64,000 nucleotides of DNA from Xanthobacter autotrophicus (GTDB taxonomy: Bacteria > Pseudomonadota > Alphaproteobacteria > Rhizobiales > Xanthobacteraceae). The notes beneath the pieces were generated by a model. That model saw only the letters and a program-made list of their open reading frames with translations, did no database searches and was not told the origin of the DNA. The translations under genes were made by a program, and so were the position numbers. This document shows, piece by piece, positions 31,350-41,674 of this stretch (within the stretch, counting starts at the first letter, position 1; each line of letters begins with the position of its first letter). Where the stretch lies: NCBI RefSeq assembly GCF_043194295.1, contig NZ_JBAFVK010000004.1; one strand, given 5' to 3'.

Positions 31350-32966
31350 TCAGCCCTTGGCCTTGGCGTCGAGGGTGATGGCGACGAAGCGCACGCCCTC
31401 GCCGCTCTTCACCTGGATGAGCACCGCCTTGCGGTTCTCGGCCTTGGCGGCGGCGAGGCCATCGCGCACATCCTTCGGGGTGGAGACGGCCTTGTCGCCC
31501 ACCTTCAGGATCACGTCGCCGGTCTTGAAGCCGCGCTGGGCTGCAGCGCCGTTGGGATCGACACCGGTCACCACCACGCCCTCGCCGCCAGCGCCCTGCA
31601 CGCTCTTGGACGGAGCGAGCTGGAGGCCGAGACGCGGCAGGTCTTTGTTGCCACCGGTCGCGTCATCCTCGCTCTGCGGTGCGCCGGAACGCGCGGCCAT
31701 CTGCTGCTCGGTGGGCAGCTGGTCAAGGGTCAGCGACAGGGTCATGGGCTTGGTCTCGCGGATGAGCGAGAGCTTGATCTCGGTGCCCGGCTTCATCAGA
31801 CCCACCTTGCGGGTGAGGTCGCGGGCGTCCTTGATGGCGTCTTCGTTCACCTTCACGATCACGTCGCCGGCCTTGAGGCCCGCCTTGGCGCCGGGGGTGT
31901 TCGGCTGCACCTGCGCCACCAGGGCGCCCTCGGCGTCCTTGATGCCAAGGCCGGAGGCGAGGTCCTCGGTCACCGGCTGGATCTGCACGCCGATGTAGCC
32001 GCGGGCCACCGAGCCCTTGTCGCGCAGCTGGGCCACCACCGTCTTTACGGTCTCGGAGGGAATGGCGAAGGCGATGCCCACGTTGCCGCCCGAGGGGGAG
32101 ACGATGGCGGTGTTCATGCCGATCACCTCGCCGTTCAGCGAGAAGGTCGGGCCGCCCGAATTGCCCCGGTTGATGGGGGCGTCGATCTGGATGAAGTCGT
32201 CATAGGGACCCGAGCCGATGTCGCGGCCACGGGCCGACACGATGCCGGCGGTCACGGTGCCGCCAAGGCCGAAGGGATTGCCCACCGCGATCACCCAGTC
32301 ACCGACGCGCGGGGCGCCGTCCGCCAGCTTCACCCACGGCAGGTTGTTCGCGTTCTCGATCTTCAGCAGGGCCACGTCGGTGCGCGGATCGGTGCCGATC
32401 ACCTTGGCGACGTATTCCTTGCCGTCGGTGGTGGTCACGTCCACCTCATCGGCGCCGTCCACCACGTGGTTGTTGGTCACCACGTAGCCGTCAGCCGAGA
32501 TGATGAAGCCGGAGCCCTGGCCCACGACGGGACGCTCGCCACGGAACTCACCCTTGGGGCCATGGCCGCCGCGCGGGCCCATGCCGGGGCCGCCGGGACC
32601 CATCGGGCCCTGGCCGTCGCCGAAGCCGAAGCGCTTCAGGAACTGCTCGATCTGGGGAGGAACATTACCGCCGAGATCGCCACCCATGGCCATCTGCTCG
32701 TTGCCGGCATCCTTCTTCACCTTCACCGAGACGACGGCGGGCGAGACCTTCTCGACGATGTCGGCGAAGGAGAAGGTGCCAGCCGGCTGGCTGGTGGTGA
32801 TCTGGGCCGCGACGGGACCGTTCAGCGGCGGCACGAACTGGCCGGCCACGACGCCGGCGAGCGCGAGACCGACGACGCCGGCCAGGAGAGCCTTGCGGTG
32901 GCGCTTCGTCACGGAGGGGGTGTTGTCGGAGCGGGTCATGGGCGAGCGGGTCATGGGCGGTCGCAT
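31350..32966 (-). CDS. degP: Periplasmic serine protease, DegP/HtrA family
   Basis: 538 residues from the ATG at 32966; ATG 32954 is also possible. A basic N-terminus and a hydrophobic segment (about 27-45) act as signal or anchor. The trypsin-like domain carries the triad His167 (TNNHVV), Asp197 (DVALLKI) and Ser270 (RGNSGGP). Two PDZ domains follow (YIGVQIQPVTEDLASGLGI and the C-terminal GVVVTGVDPNGAAAQ region). Between residues about 117 and 140 is a Gly/Pro/Met-rich insert in the loop before the protease core. It degrades or refolds damaged envelope proteins. The feuPQ genes follow downstream. Confidence 0.94.
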   Translation of the reverse strand: MRPPMTRSPMTRSDNTPSVTKRHRKALLAGVVGLALAGVVAGQFVPPLNGPVAAQITTSQPAGTFSFADIVEKVSPAVVSVKVKKDAGNEQMAMGGDLGGNVPPQIEQFLKRFGFGDGQGPMGPGGPGMGPRGGHGPKGEFRGERPVVGQGSGFIISADGYVVTNNHVVDGADEVDVTTTDGKEYVAKVIGTDPRTDVALLKIENANNLPWVKLADGAPRVGDWVIAVGNPFGLGGTVTAGIVSARGRDIGSGPYDDFIQIDAPINRGNSGGPTFSLNGEVIGMNTAIVSPSGGNVGIAFAIPSETVKTVVAQLRDKGSVARGYIGVQIQPVTEDLASGLGIKDAEGALVAQVQPNTPGAKAGLKAGDVIVKVNEDAIKDARDLTRKVGLMKPGTEIKLSLIRETKPMTLSLTLDQLPTEQQMAARSGAPQSEDDATGGNKDLPRLGLQLAPSKSVQGAGGEGVVVTGVDPNGAAAQRGFKTGDVILKVGDKAVSTPKDVRDGLAAAKAENRKAVLIQVKSGEGVRFVAITLDAKAKG

Positions 32967-33111
32967 CTCTCTGTTGTCTGCCTTGTCAGCAGGTTCGAGA
33001 GGCAAGCTAGTGCGCCGACCGTTACGGCAGTCTGGCTGCGGAATTAAGGATCCGTAATGTGGCTCACGCGTGCGTGACGCCGGCCCCCGCGCCGCGGGGC
33101 ACCTCCGCCCC

Positions 33112-33139
33112 AAACAAAAGGGCGGCCCGGAGGCCGCCC
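33112..33139 (-). terminator. Factor-independent terminator of thiC
   Basis: On the minus strand GGGCGGCC, four bases, GGCCGCCC, then TTTTGTTT, directly after the thiC stop at 33162. Confidence 0.85.
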
Positions 33140-33161
33140 CTGTCGTCTGCGTTCGGCCCGC

Positions 33162-35036
<1,875 letters not shown>

Positions 35037-35129
35037 GCGGTTCTCCTTTAAGCTTGCGCTTTCAACGAGAGCCGGGAATCGAGCTAGGAGACGGGTACGA
35101 TACGGCCGTAACGTGCCGTGCGCACAGGT

Positions 35130-35260
35130 TCCGATCCCTTCGCCGGTATGACCCGGATCAGGTTCGAAGGGTCAACGCGGCTCCGACAACCCATGTTCTG
35201 ATGAACACCAAGCCAGCGGACTTGCGAAATCTCAGCCCCTTCCGGGACCCCCCTTGGAAC
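35130..35260 (-). ncRNA. TPP riboswitch (THI element) in the thiC leader
   Basis: On the minus strand the aptamer shows the conserved blocks in order: GGGGTCCCGG with AAGGGGCTGAGA near 35226-35250, then ACCCTTCGAACCTGATC and CGGGTCATACCGGCGAAGGG near 35133-35172. The 3' part (CTGATCCGGGT...ACCGGCGAAGGGA) is the hallmark. About 90 bases separate it from the thiC ATG. Thiamine pyrophosphate binding should lower thiC expression. Confidence 0.95.
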
Positions 35261-35422
35261 GTTCCGAGTGTGTGTATACGAAAGCCCAATGTCAACGCTG
35301 CACCGCAGCATGGGGTGGGCAGCCGGGCAATCAAAGCTCTGGACGAGGGTCCGCAAGCCATTTGCGTGCTGGCTGGCATGTCCTACATCTATGGTTCCAG
35401 ACCCCGGACGGCGGAGGCGCGC

Positions 35423-36217
35423 ATGCATCAGTATCACGACCTGCTCCGCCGCATCCTGAACGAGGGCGTGCGCAAGGATGACCGCACCGGCACCGGCACC
35501 CTCTCGGTTTTCGGGCACCAGATGCGGTTCGACCTGGGCGAGGGCTTTCCTCTCGTCACCACCAAGAAGCTGCACCTGAAATCCATCATTCACGAGCTTC
35601 TGTGGTTCCTCGCCGGCGATACCAATGTCCGCTACCTGAAGGACAATGGCGTCTCCATCTGGGACGAGTGGGCCGACGCGAAGGGCGACCTCGGCCCGGT
35701 CTACGGCCATCAGTGGCGCTCCTGGCCCACGCCTGAGGGCGGCGTCATCGACCAGATCGCGCAGGTGGTCTCGGACATCCGCCGCAATCCCGATTCGCGC
35801 CGCCTCATCGTCACCGCCTGGAACCCAGCGGACGTGTCGAAGATGGCGCTGCCGCCCTGCCACTGCCTGTTCCAGTTCTATGTGCTGGAGGGCAAGCTCT
35901 CCTGCCAGCTCTACCAGCGTTCGGCGGACGTGTTCCTGGGCGTGCCGTTCAATATCGCCTCCTACGCGCTGCTCACCCATATGGTGGCGCAGGTGACCGG
36001 GCTGGGCGTGGGCGACTTCGTCCATACGCTGGGCGACGCGCACCTTTACGTGAACCATCTGGAGCAGGCCCGCGCGCAGTTGGAGCGCACGCCCCGCGCG
36101 CTGCCGCGCCTCGCCTTGAATCCAGCGGTCACCGACCTGTTCGCCTTCCGTTACGAGGATGTGGAAATTGTGAGCTATGATCCCCACCCGGCCATCAAGG
36201 CGCCGGTGGCGGTCTGA
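35423..36217 (+). CDS. thyA: Thymidylate synthase
   Basis: 264 residues, the standard ThyA length, from the ATG at 35423 with GGAGG six bases upstream. The frame runs upstream across the riboswitch region on the other strand, which is not coding. It methylates dUMP with methylenetetrahydrofolate. The nucleophile is the first Cys of ALPPCHCLFQFY; substrate motifs RSADVFLGVPFNIASYA and LGDAHLYVNH are present. It is divergent from thiC. Confidence 0.97.
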   Translation: MHQYHDLLRRILNEGVRKDDRTGTGTLSVFGHQMRFDLGEGFPLVTTKKLHLKSIIHELLWFLAGDTNVRYLKDNGVSIWDEWADAKGDLGPVYGHQWRSWPTPEGGVIDQIAQVVSDIRRNPDSRRLIVTAWNPADVSKMALPPCHCLFQFYVLEGKLSCQLYQRSADVFLGVPFNIASYALLTHMVAQVTGLGVGDFVHTLGDAHLYVNHLEQARAQLERTPRALPRLALNPAVTDLFAFRYEDVEIVSYDPHPAIKAPVAV

Positions 36218-36241
36218 ACCTGGGCGCGGGGGCGCAGGTTC
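36216..36241 (+). terminator. Hairpin at the thyA stop
   Basis: GAACCTG at 36216-36222 pairs with CAGGTTC at 36235-36241, partly inside the stop codon. There is no T-tract, so terminator function is tentative. Confidence 0.35.
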
Positions 36242-36424
36242 GCCCCTGTTCGCACTCACCGATCCATTTTCGCCGCTCCTTTTTTGGCTCGTGCTTACCG
36301 CTCGCTCCATTCCATCCGGTCCAGCCGGGGCAGGCTGATCGGGACAAGCGTCTCCAAACTCGAGAAAGGCCTGTTCGTTCGCTTGCGACGCAACTGGATC
36401 GCAGCAGGCTTCAGGGAGGGTCAC

Positions 36425-37489
36425 ATGGCGGATGCAGGTAGTCTTCTGGGGCAGCTCATCGGAGCTGCGCTCGGCAACGGCAGCGTACGCGGGGGTGGGG
36501 CTGGCGGCGGTAGCGGCCTCGACCAGATCCTCAAGAGCGTGCTCGAAGGCGCGGGACAGGGCGGCCAAGGCGCGCCCGCCGGCCAGAGCGGCGGCCTGCC
36601 CGGCGGCCTTGGCGATATTCTTGGACAGGTGCTCGGCGGTGGCATGTCGGGCGGCCGGACCCAGGGCGGAGCCTCCGGCCTGCCGGGTGGTCTCGGCGAC
36701 ATTCTCGGACAGGTGCTTGGCGGTGGCGGGCAGCGCCCCGGCGGAACCGGCGACGGCGGCGGCGCGACGGCCGGCCTTCCCGGCGGGCTGGGAGACATCC
36801 TCGGCCAGATCCTCGGTGGCGGCAGCGCTCCGGCAGGCGGCGGAATGTCCGGCGGCAGCACCGGCGGCTCGCTCGGCGATCTCGCCCAGGCCTCCCTCGG
36901 CGGCCCGGCCACCACCTCGGCTCCGACCCCTTACCCCACGCCAGCGCCCGCACCCGCCCCCTCCCCTGCTCCGCAGTCGGGTAGCGGCGACCTGGTGAAA
37001 TATGGCGGCATGGCCGTCATCGGCATGCTGGCCTGGAATGCCTTCCGCAAGTGGCAGTCCCAGTCCGGCGGCGGACGCTCTGCCTTCACTTCCGGCGCGC
37101 CAGAGGCCGCAGGCTTCGCCCCGGCCGCAGCGCCCGGCGGGGCGGATGCCTTCTCCGGTGTCCTGCTTTCGGCCATGGCTGCGGCGGCGCAGGCCGACGG
37201 GCAGATCGACCAGGAAGAGCTGGAGCGCATCACCGGCGGCCTTTCCCGCTTCGGAACGGCGGCGCCTGAGCGCGAGGCGCTCATCTCCTTCCTCACCACC
37301 CCGGTGGATCCGCAGCAGGTGGTGGATGCGGCCACCAGCCCCGAAGCTGCGTTGCAGATCTACGCCGCCTCGGCCATGGCGATCCGTCCCGACAGCGCGG
37401 CCGAGAAGCAGTATCTCGCCAGCCTCGCCTTGGCGCTCGGCATCGATCCCGGCCTCAAGGCGCAGGTGGACGCCGACCTGAACGCCTGA
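36425..37489 (+). CDS. TerB-like (DUF533) protein with three tandem Gly-rich repeats
   Basis: 354 residues from the ATG at 36425, preceded by GGGAGGG. The N-terminal half is extremely Gly-rich and contains the unit GLPGGLGDILGQ(V/I)LGGG three times (about residues 56-72, 80-97 and 115-133). A Pro/Ala linker (TPAPAPAPSPAPQ) and a hydrophobic stretch GMAVIGMLAWNAF follow. The C-terminal 120 residues are alpha-helical with FSGVLLSAMAAAAQADGQIDQEELERI, the acidic signature of TerB/DUF533 domains. These are linked to tellurite and stress resistance but the biochemical role is unknown. No signal peptide is obvious. It looks monocistronic. Confidence 0.8.
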   Translation: MADAGSLLGQLIGAALGNGSVRGGGAGGGSGLDQILKSVLEGAGQGGQGAPAGQSGGLPGGLGDILGQVLGGGMSGGRTQGGASGLPGGLGDILGQVLGGGGQRPGGTGDGGGATAGLPGGLGDILGQILGGGSAPAGGGMSGGSTGGSLGDLAQASLGGPATTSAPTPYPTPAPAPAPSPAPQSGSGDLVKYGGMAVIGMLAWNAFRKWQSQSGGGRSAFTSGAPEAAGFAPAAAPGGADAFSGVLLSAMAAAAQADGQIDQEELERITGGLSRFGTAAPEREALISFLTTPVDPQQVVDAATSPEAALQIYAASAMAIRPDSAAEKQYLASLALALGIDPGLKAQVDADLNA

Positions 37490-37610
37490 GGGCAGAGGTC
37501 GCGCTCACGCCATCGTGCACGGCGGGGCCGTAACCGAGCCCCGTTGTCGGTCGTAATGGGAAGCGGGGCGGCCGGCACGGCCGTTCCCTTCGAGGCGGCA
37601 TCCCCGCCCC

Positions 37611-38507
37611 ATGCGCAGCGAAGGACTCGGCGACCGCCCCATGCCCCTCTTCCACGAACGCTCCGGCACGTTCAGTCCCGAGAAGACGCTGTTCCTCGTC
37701 GCCTCCATGCTACCGGCGGTCTGGCTCGCCGGTCTTGCCGCCAACGGCATGCTCGGCGCCCGGCCGTGGACGGAGGCCATCCACTTCACCGGGCTGTGGG
37801 CCATCCGCTTCCTCGCCGTGACCCTCGCCATCACACCGCTGCGCAAGCTCCTGTCCTATCCGAAGCTGTATTTCGGGCGCCGTATTTTCGGGCTCGCGGC
37901 TCTGTTCTACGCCGCCTTCCATTTGCTGCTGTTCGTCGTGGACCAGGGCGCCGGCCGGGCTCTGAGCGAAATCGTGCTGCGCATCTATCTCACCATCGGC
38001 GCGGTGGCGCTGGCTCTGCTCATCGCTCTGGGGGCTACCTCGTTCGACGGCGCCATCCGCCGGCTCGGGACGGAGCGGTGGAACCGGCTGCACATGGCGG
38101 TCTATGGCATCGCCGTATTAGGGGCGGTCCATTTCTTCCTGCAATCGAAGCTGGACGTGACCGAGCCGGTGCTGATGGCCGGCCTGTTCGTGTTCCTGTT
38201 CGCCTATCGCATCGCGGTGCGCCTCACCGGCGACGTGACGCCCTTGGGCGTCGCCGGCCTTGCGGTGCTGTCCGCGCTGCTGACGGCGGGGGTGGAAATG
38301 CTGTGGTATGGCCTCGCAACGCGGGTGGACCCGTGGCTGGTGGCGGAGGCGAACCTCTCCTTCGATCTTGGCCCGCGCCCCGCCTGGTGGGTGCTGGGGG
38401 CTGGACTCGCCCTGGCCCTGTTCGCCGCCCAGCGCCGCAATGCGGCGCCTGCCCGCGGGCGGCGGCGCGCAGCTTCGGCGACACAGACGAAGATCGAGGC
38501 GTCGTAA
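37611..38507 (+). CDS. msrQ: Heme-binding membrane subunit of methionine sulfoxide reductase (MsrQ)
   Basis: 298 residues (ATG 37641 is an alternative start). About six to eight hydrophobic helices form a ferric-reductase-like membrane domain, with the His-bearing signatures GRRIFGLAALFYAAFHLLLF and WNRLHMAVYGIAVLGAVHFF that ligate heme b. MsrQ passes electrons from the respiratory chain to periplasmic MsrP, which repairs oxidised methionines in envelope proteins. msrP, often adjacent, is not in this window. The C-terminus has an extra hydrophobic segment and a basic tail. Confidence 0.85.
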   Translation: MRSEGLGDRPMPLFHERSGTFSPEKTLFLVASMLPAVWLAGLAANGMLGARPWTEAIHFTGLWAIRFLAVTLAITPLRKLLSYPKLYFGRRIFGLAALFYAAFHLLLFVVDQGAGRALSEIVLRIYLTIGAVALALLIALGATSFDGAIRRLGTERWNRLHMAVYGIAVLGAVHFFLQSKLDVTEPVLMAGLFVFLFAYRIAVRLTGDVTPLGVAGLAVLSALLTAGVEMLWYGLATRVDPWLVAEANLSFDLGPRPAWWVLGAGLALALFAAQRRNAAPARGRRRAASATQTKIEAS

Positions 38508-38523
38508 CCGGGGCTGCCCCGCG

Positions 38524-38548
38524 AAAAAGGGGGCGGTAGCCCGCCCCC
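38524..38548 (-). terminator. Factor-independent terminator of the acx operon
   Basis: On the minus strand GGGGGCGG, four bases, CCGCCCCC, then TTTTT, 24 bases past the acxC stop. Confidence 0.85.
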
Positions 38549-38571
38549 GTCTTCACTTTGATCAGATCGGA

Positions 38572-39078
38572 TCAGGCGTCGGCCCGCTCCGGCACCGGCA
38601 AGCCGAGCCACTCTTGGTAGAAGCCCTCGATATCCGGCGAGAAATCGTGGATCACCGGATACCAGGGGGTGGGCGCCTCCACATCATGAAGGGTGCCGCA
38701 CTCGGGGCAGAAATACTCGCGGATCACCTGCCAGGACGGCGTCGGCGCCATGAGGCGGGGATAGATCTCCTCCATCTTCTGCGGCGTGTCGCGCACGTGG
38801 ACGCGGGCGTGAAGCTTCCAATTGTCCTTCCAGTCGCAGAAGTCGTGGCCGCATTCGCAGCGCACGGTCCATTTCCTGGAGACCTTCTGCTGCACAATGA
38901 AGAGCTTGGGACCGAGCGGCAGGATGATCTTGTCATCCCACGGCATGCGCTCCTGCAGGATCTCCACATAGGTCACGAACCGCTCCGGGTCCTTGGGGGT
39001 GGAGAGCATCTGGTGCAGCGTATCGGGATCGATCTTGCCATCCACGAGATCGACGATCTTCGAGCGGGTATAGGCCAT
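38572..39078 (-). CDS. acxC: Acetone carboxylase gamma subunit
   Basis: 168 residues with GGAGGAAA before the ATG. It is the smallest subunit of the ATP-dependent enzyme that carboxylates acetone to acetoacetate; the family description is alpha2-beta2-gamma2. Two Cys pairs, CECGHDFC and FCPECGTLH, suggest a structural zinc site. It is the last gene of the operon, 81 bp after acxB, and is followed by a strong terminator. Its length is the same as I recall for the Xanthobacter gamma subunit. Confidence 0.93.
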   Translation of the reverse strand: MAYTRSKIVDLVDGKIDPDTLHQMLSTPKDPERFVTYVEILQERMPWDDKIILPLGPKLFIVQQKVSRKWTVRCECGHDFCDWKDNWKLHARVHVRDTPQKMEEIYPRLMAPTPSWQVIREYFCPECGTLHDVEAPTPWYPVIHDFSPDIEGFYQEWLGLPVPERADA

Positions 39079-39159
39079 GGTGTTTCCTCCACTTGATGTT
39101 TGATTTCCAAGGAAAAAATGGGCGGCAGCGACGGCTGTCGCCGCCGCCCAGTGGAGGGA

Positions 39160-41490
39160 TCATTCCTCCACGAACTGCACGGTGTGCACGTCGGGCAGTT
39201 CGGAGATGTCCATGGAATAGCGCGAGCCGTAGGTGGGCACGCCGATCTCTTCCTCCGGCAGCGTCCAGCTGTCGGGCAGGTTCCAGAAGGTGCGGAACTC
39301 CTTCTCGAAGCGCGGGCCGAGCTTGAAGGAGGCGGCAAACATCTGCCGCACCTGCGTGCCCGCATCCTTGGCGAGGATCTTCTCGCGCTCGCCCTTCATC
39401 CATTCGGCGACCGGAACAGACTTGGCGAGGCGATCCTTGCGGATCTGCGCGCGGGCGGCGGCGGTGGCGACCTCGTCCACCCCATACTGGCCATCCGCGC
39501 CCTTCCGCACCACGACGCCATAGACCTCGCCGGCGAAGCGCTCCAGCACGTAGCCGCCATTGATGTCGTCGGCCACCGCCTGCGGCTCGCGATCCAGCGG
39601 ATCGCCGAAGCCGGGGCCGCCGCGCATATAGTTGAGGTAGAGGTCGTAGTCGGAGAACATCTCCTCGGTGGTGATGGCCTGCTTGTCGCGCTTGATCTGG
39701 GCGTCAGGCAGCATGGCGTCCCAGGTGGGGTTCTCCGGATCGGTATCGCCGCCCAGCGGGATCTCGGCGCCGGACGCGATCAGTTCCTTCAGGTTGGTCT
39801 TGTGGGCGGCGAAGCGATAGCCGGAGGCCGCCGGATAACCGCCCATCAGCCCCCAGTCGGAGGAAATGTGGCCGTTGCCCATGAAGAACATGGTCCAGTC
39901 CTTGGCGTTCCAGACCATGCGCAGGCTCTCGAAGCCGCAGCCGCCGCGATACTTGCCAGAGCCGCCCGAGGACGCCTTGATCTGCCGGCCGAGATAGACC
40001 AGCGGCTCGGCCAATTCCCAGATCTCCATGTCGCCCATGTCGCCTTCCGGGTTCCAGATGGCGGCGGCGTGGGAGAGGCCGTCCTGCACCGCGGTGGCCC
40101 CGGTGCCGTTGGCGGCGCACTCGAACGAGTTCACGGCGTGGATCTCGTCATACTGGTTGAAGCCGCCGCCCTGCAGCCAGTTGGAGGTGTTGGCGTTGCC
40201 GGCATTCACCTCCTCCAGATAGCCGCGCCCGAAATAGGAGCGCGACAGGCCGCGCCACAGCGCCGTCCAGGCCGACACCAGGAAGTGCCAGCTGTAGGAG
40301 AAGGCGACGCGGCGGTCGTCCGGGTTCATCCAGGTGCCCTTGGGCAGGCGGAACTCGGTGCCGTAGGCGGCGCCGTCGTTGATCATCTCGGAGGGGATGA
40401 GGGTCTGGGTCATCATCACCCAGATGCCCGAGGTGAAGCTCACCTGGTGGGCGTTGTAGGTGTGCCAGCCCCAGCGGCTCGATCCCTCGAAATCGAGGCG
40501 CCAGGTGCCGTCGCGGCGGATGGTCATCTCGCACGGGGCGTGCATGATGGTGTCGAGCTTGGCGAAGTCGGAGGGTACCCGCACGTCCTCATGGGCGTAG
40601 GGCACGTCGACAAAGCCCACCTGCCGGTAGGTGCCGGGGATGGTCATGGCCTTGATGCGGGCCTGGAGGCCCAGCCGGCCGTGCTCCACCGCCTCGTAGG
40701 CGAACTTCCAGTAGGCCTCGATGCCCTCTTCCGCCACCACCTCTTCCACCAGCTTGCGGATCATGTGGCACCCGGCGATGCGGGTGCGCTCGTCCAGCAT
40801 CCAGTAGCGGGTGGTGCGCACCATGCGCTGGCTCTCGTGCAGCCAGTCACGGAACAGGGTGTCGTTGGCGCCCACCTTGCGGCAGGTGATGGAATAGCCG
40901 TCGCCGAAGCGCTGCACCTGCCCGGTGGCCATGGAGCCCGGCCCCACCGCGCCGGTGTCGATGACGTGGGTGACGCCGCCCACCCAGCCGATCAGCTCAC
41001 CTTCCCAGAAGATGGGAACGATGGTGTGGATGTCGCACGGATGGACGTTTCCGATCAGGCTGTCGTTGTTGCAGAAGATATCCTTGTCATGGACGCCCGG
41101 ATTGGCCTCCCAATTGTTCTCGATCATGTATTTGATGGCGGCACCCATGGTTCCCACATGGATGATGATGCCGGTGGAGGTGAGCAGGCTGTCGCCCGCC
41201 GCGTTATAGAGGGTGAAGCACAGTTCGCCCTCCTGCTCCACGATGGGAGAGGCGGCGATCTTCTTGGCAGTCTCGCGGGCATCCACCACGCCGGCCCGCA
41301 GGCGCGAGAACAGCTTGTTGTAGAGGATGGGCTCGCGTTCGCGCAGCTCCAGCGTCTTCAGGCCGGCATAGCGGCCGGTGGCCTTGGTGGCGGCCATGAG
41401 GCGGTCGCGATGCTCCTTCAGCGTCTCGCCGCCGCGCACGATGCCGCGCGTCGCACCTTCAAGGGTGCTCTGGTCAACAGTCACGTTCAT
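39160..41490 (-). CDS. acxB: Acetone carboxylase alpha subunit (HyuB family)
   Basis: 776 residues with AAGGAA upstream of the ATG. It belongs to the HyuB/hydantoinase B family and in acetone carboxylase holds the manganese site where acetone enolate reacts with CO2. Glu89, His150, Asp153 and His175, the positions I recall as Mn ligands in the Xanthobacter structure, are all present (EGELCF, NVHPCDIH, GGVTHV). Gly-rich stretches such as ASSGGSGKYRGGCGF and MRGGPGFGDPLDRE are typical of the family. It is the middle gene of the operon and is separated from acxA by a 184-bp spacer that holds a very large hairpin. Confidence 0.95.
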   Translation of the reverse strand: MNVTVDQSTLEGATRGIVRGGETLKEHRDRLMAATKATGRYAGLKTLELREREPILYNKLFSRLRAGVVDARETAKKIAASPIVEQEGELCFTLYNAAGDSLLTSTGIIIHVGTMGAAIKYMIENNWEANPGVHDKDIFCNNDSLIGNVHPCDIHTIVPIFWEGELIGWVGGVTHVIDTGAVGPGSMATGQVQRFGDGYSITCRKVGANDTLFRDWLHESQRMVRTTRYWMLDERTRIAGCHMIRKLVEEVVAEEGIEAYWKFAYEAVEHGRLGLQARIKAMTIPGTYRQVGFVDVPYAHEDVRVPSDFAKLDTIMHAPCEMTIRRDGTWRLDFEGSSRWGWHTYNAHQVSFTSGIWVMMTQTLIPSEMINDGAAYGTEFRLPKGTWMNPDDRRVAFSYSWHFLVSAWTALWRGLSRSYFGRGYLEEVNAGNANTSNWLQGGGFNQYDEIHAVNSFECAANGTGATAVQDGLSHAAAIWNPEGDMGDMEIWELAEPLVYLGRQIKASSGGSGKYRGGCGFESLRMVWNAKDWTMFFMGNGHISSDWGLMGGYPAASGYRFAAHKTNLKELIASGAEIPLGGDTDPENPTWDAMLPDAQIKRDKQAITTEEMFSDYDLYLNYMRGGPGFGDPLDREPQAVADDINGGYVLERFAGEVYGVVVRKGADGQYGVDEVATAAARAQIRKDRLAKSVPVAEWMKGEREKILAKDAGTQVRQMFAASFKLGPRFEKEFRTFWNLPDSWTLPEEEIGVPTYGSRYSMDISELPDVHTVQFVEE

Positions 41491-41531
41491 GGGGTCGTTT
41501 CCTTTGAGTTCGTTGACTCGGATTGCGTGTT

Positions 41532-41654
41532 CCGCCCGCCGTCATGCCCGGGCCTGTCCCGGGCATCCACGCCGAGCCGCTCGCGCAATGCTTGGCGCAT
41601 CGCACCCGGGGGCGAGGCGTGGATGGCCGGGACAAGCCCGGCCATGACGGGCGG
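41532..41654. repeat. Long inverted repeat (about 40-bp arms) between acxA and acxB
   Basis: The left arm, 41532-41573, runs from CCGCCCGCCGTCATG to GGGCATCCACGCC. The right arm, 41616-41654, runs from GGCGTGGATGGCCGGG to CATGACGGGCGG. They are near-perfect reverse complements around a loop of about 42 bases. The arms contain nested palindromes (GCCCGGGCC, CCCGGGC). It resembles dispersed extragenic elements common in Bradyrhizobium and relatives. Confidence 0.85.
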
Positions 41655-41674
41655 AGGGGTCGGGAACGTCGCCC

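Noticed and set aside
35054..35422. N-terminal extension of thyA through the riboswitch region.
   Set aside because: The minus strand here is a TPP riboswitch and the extension lacks ThyA homology; the 264-residue start has GGAGG.
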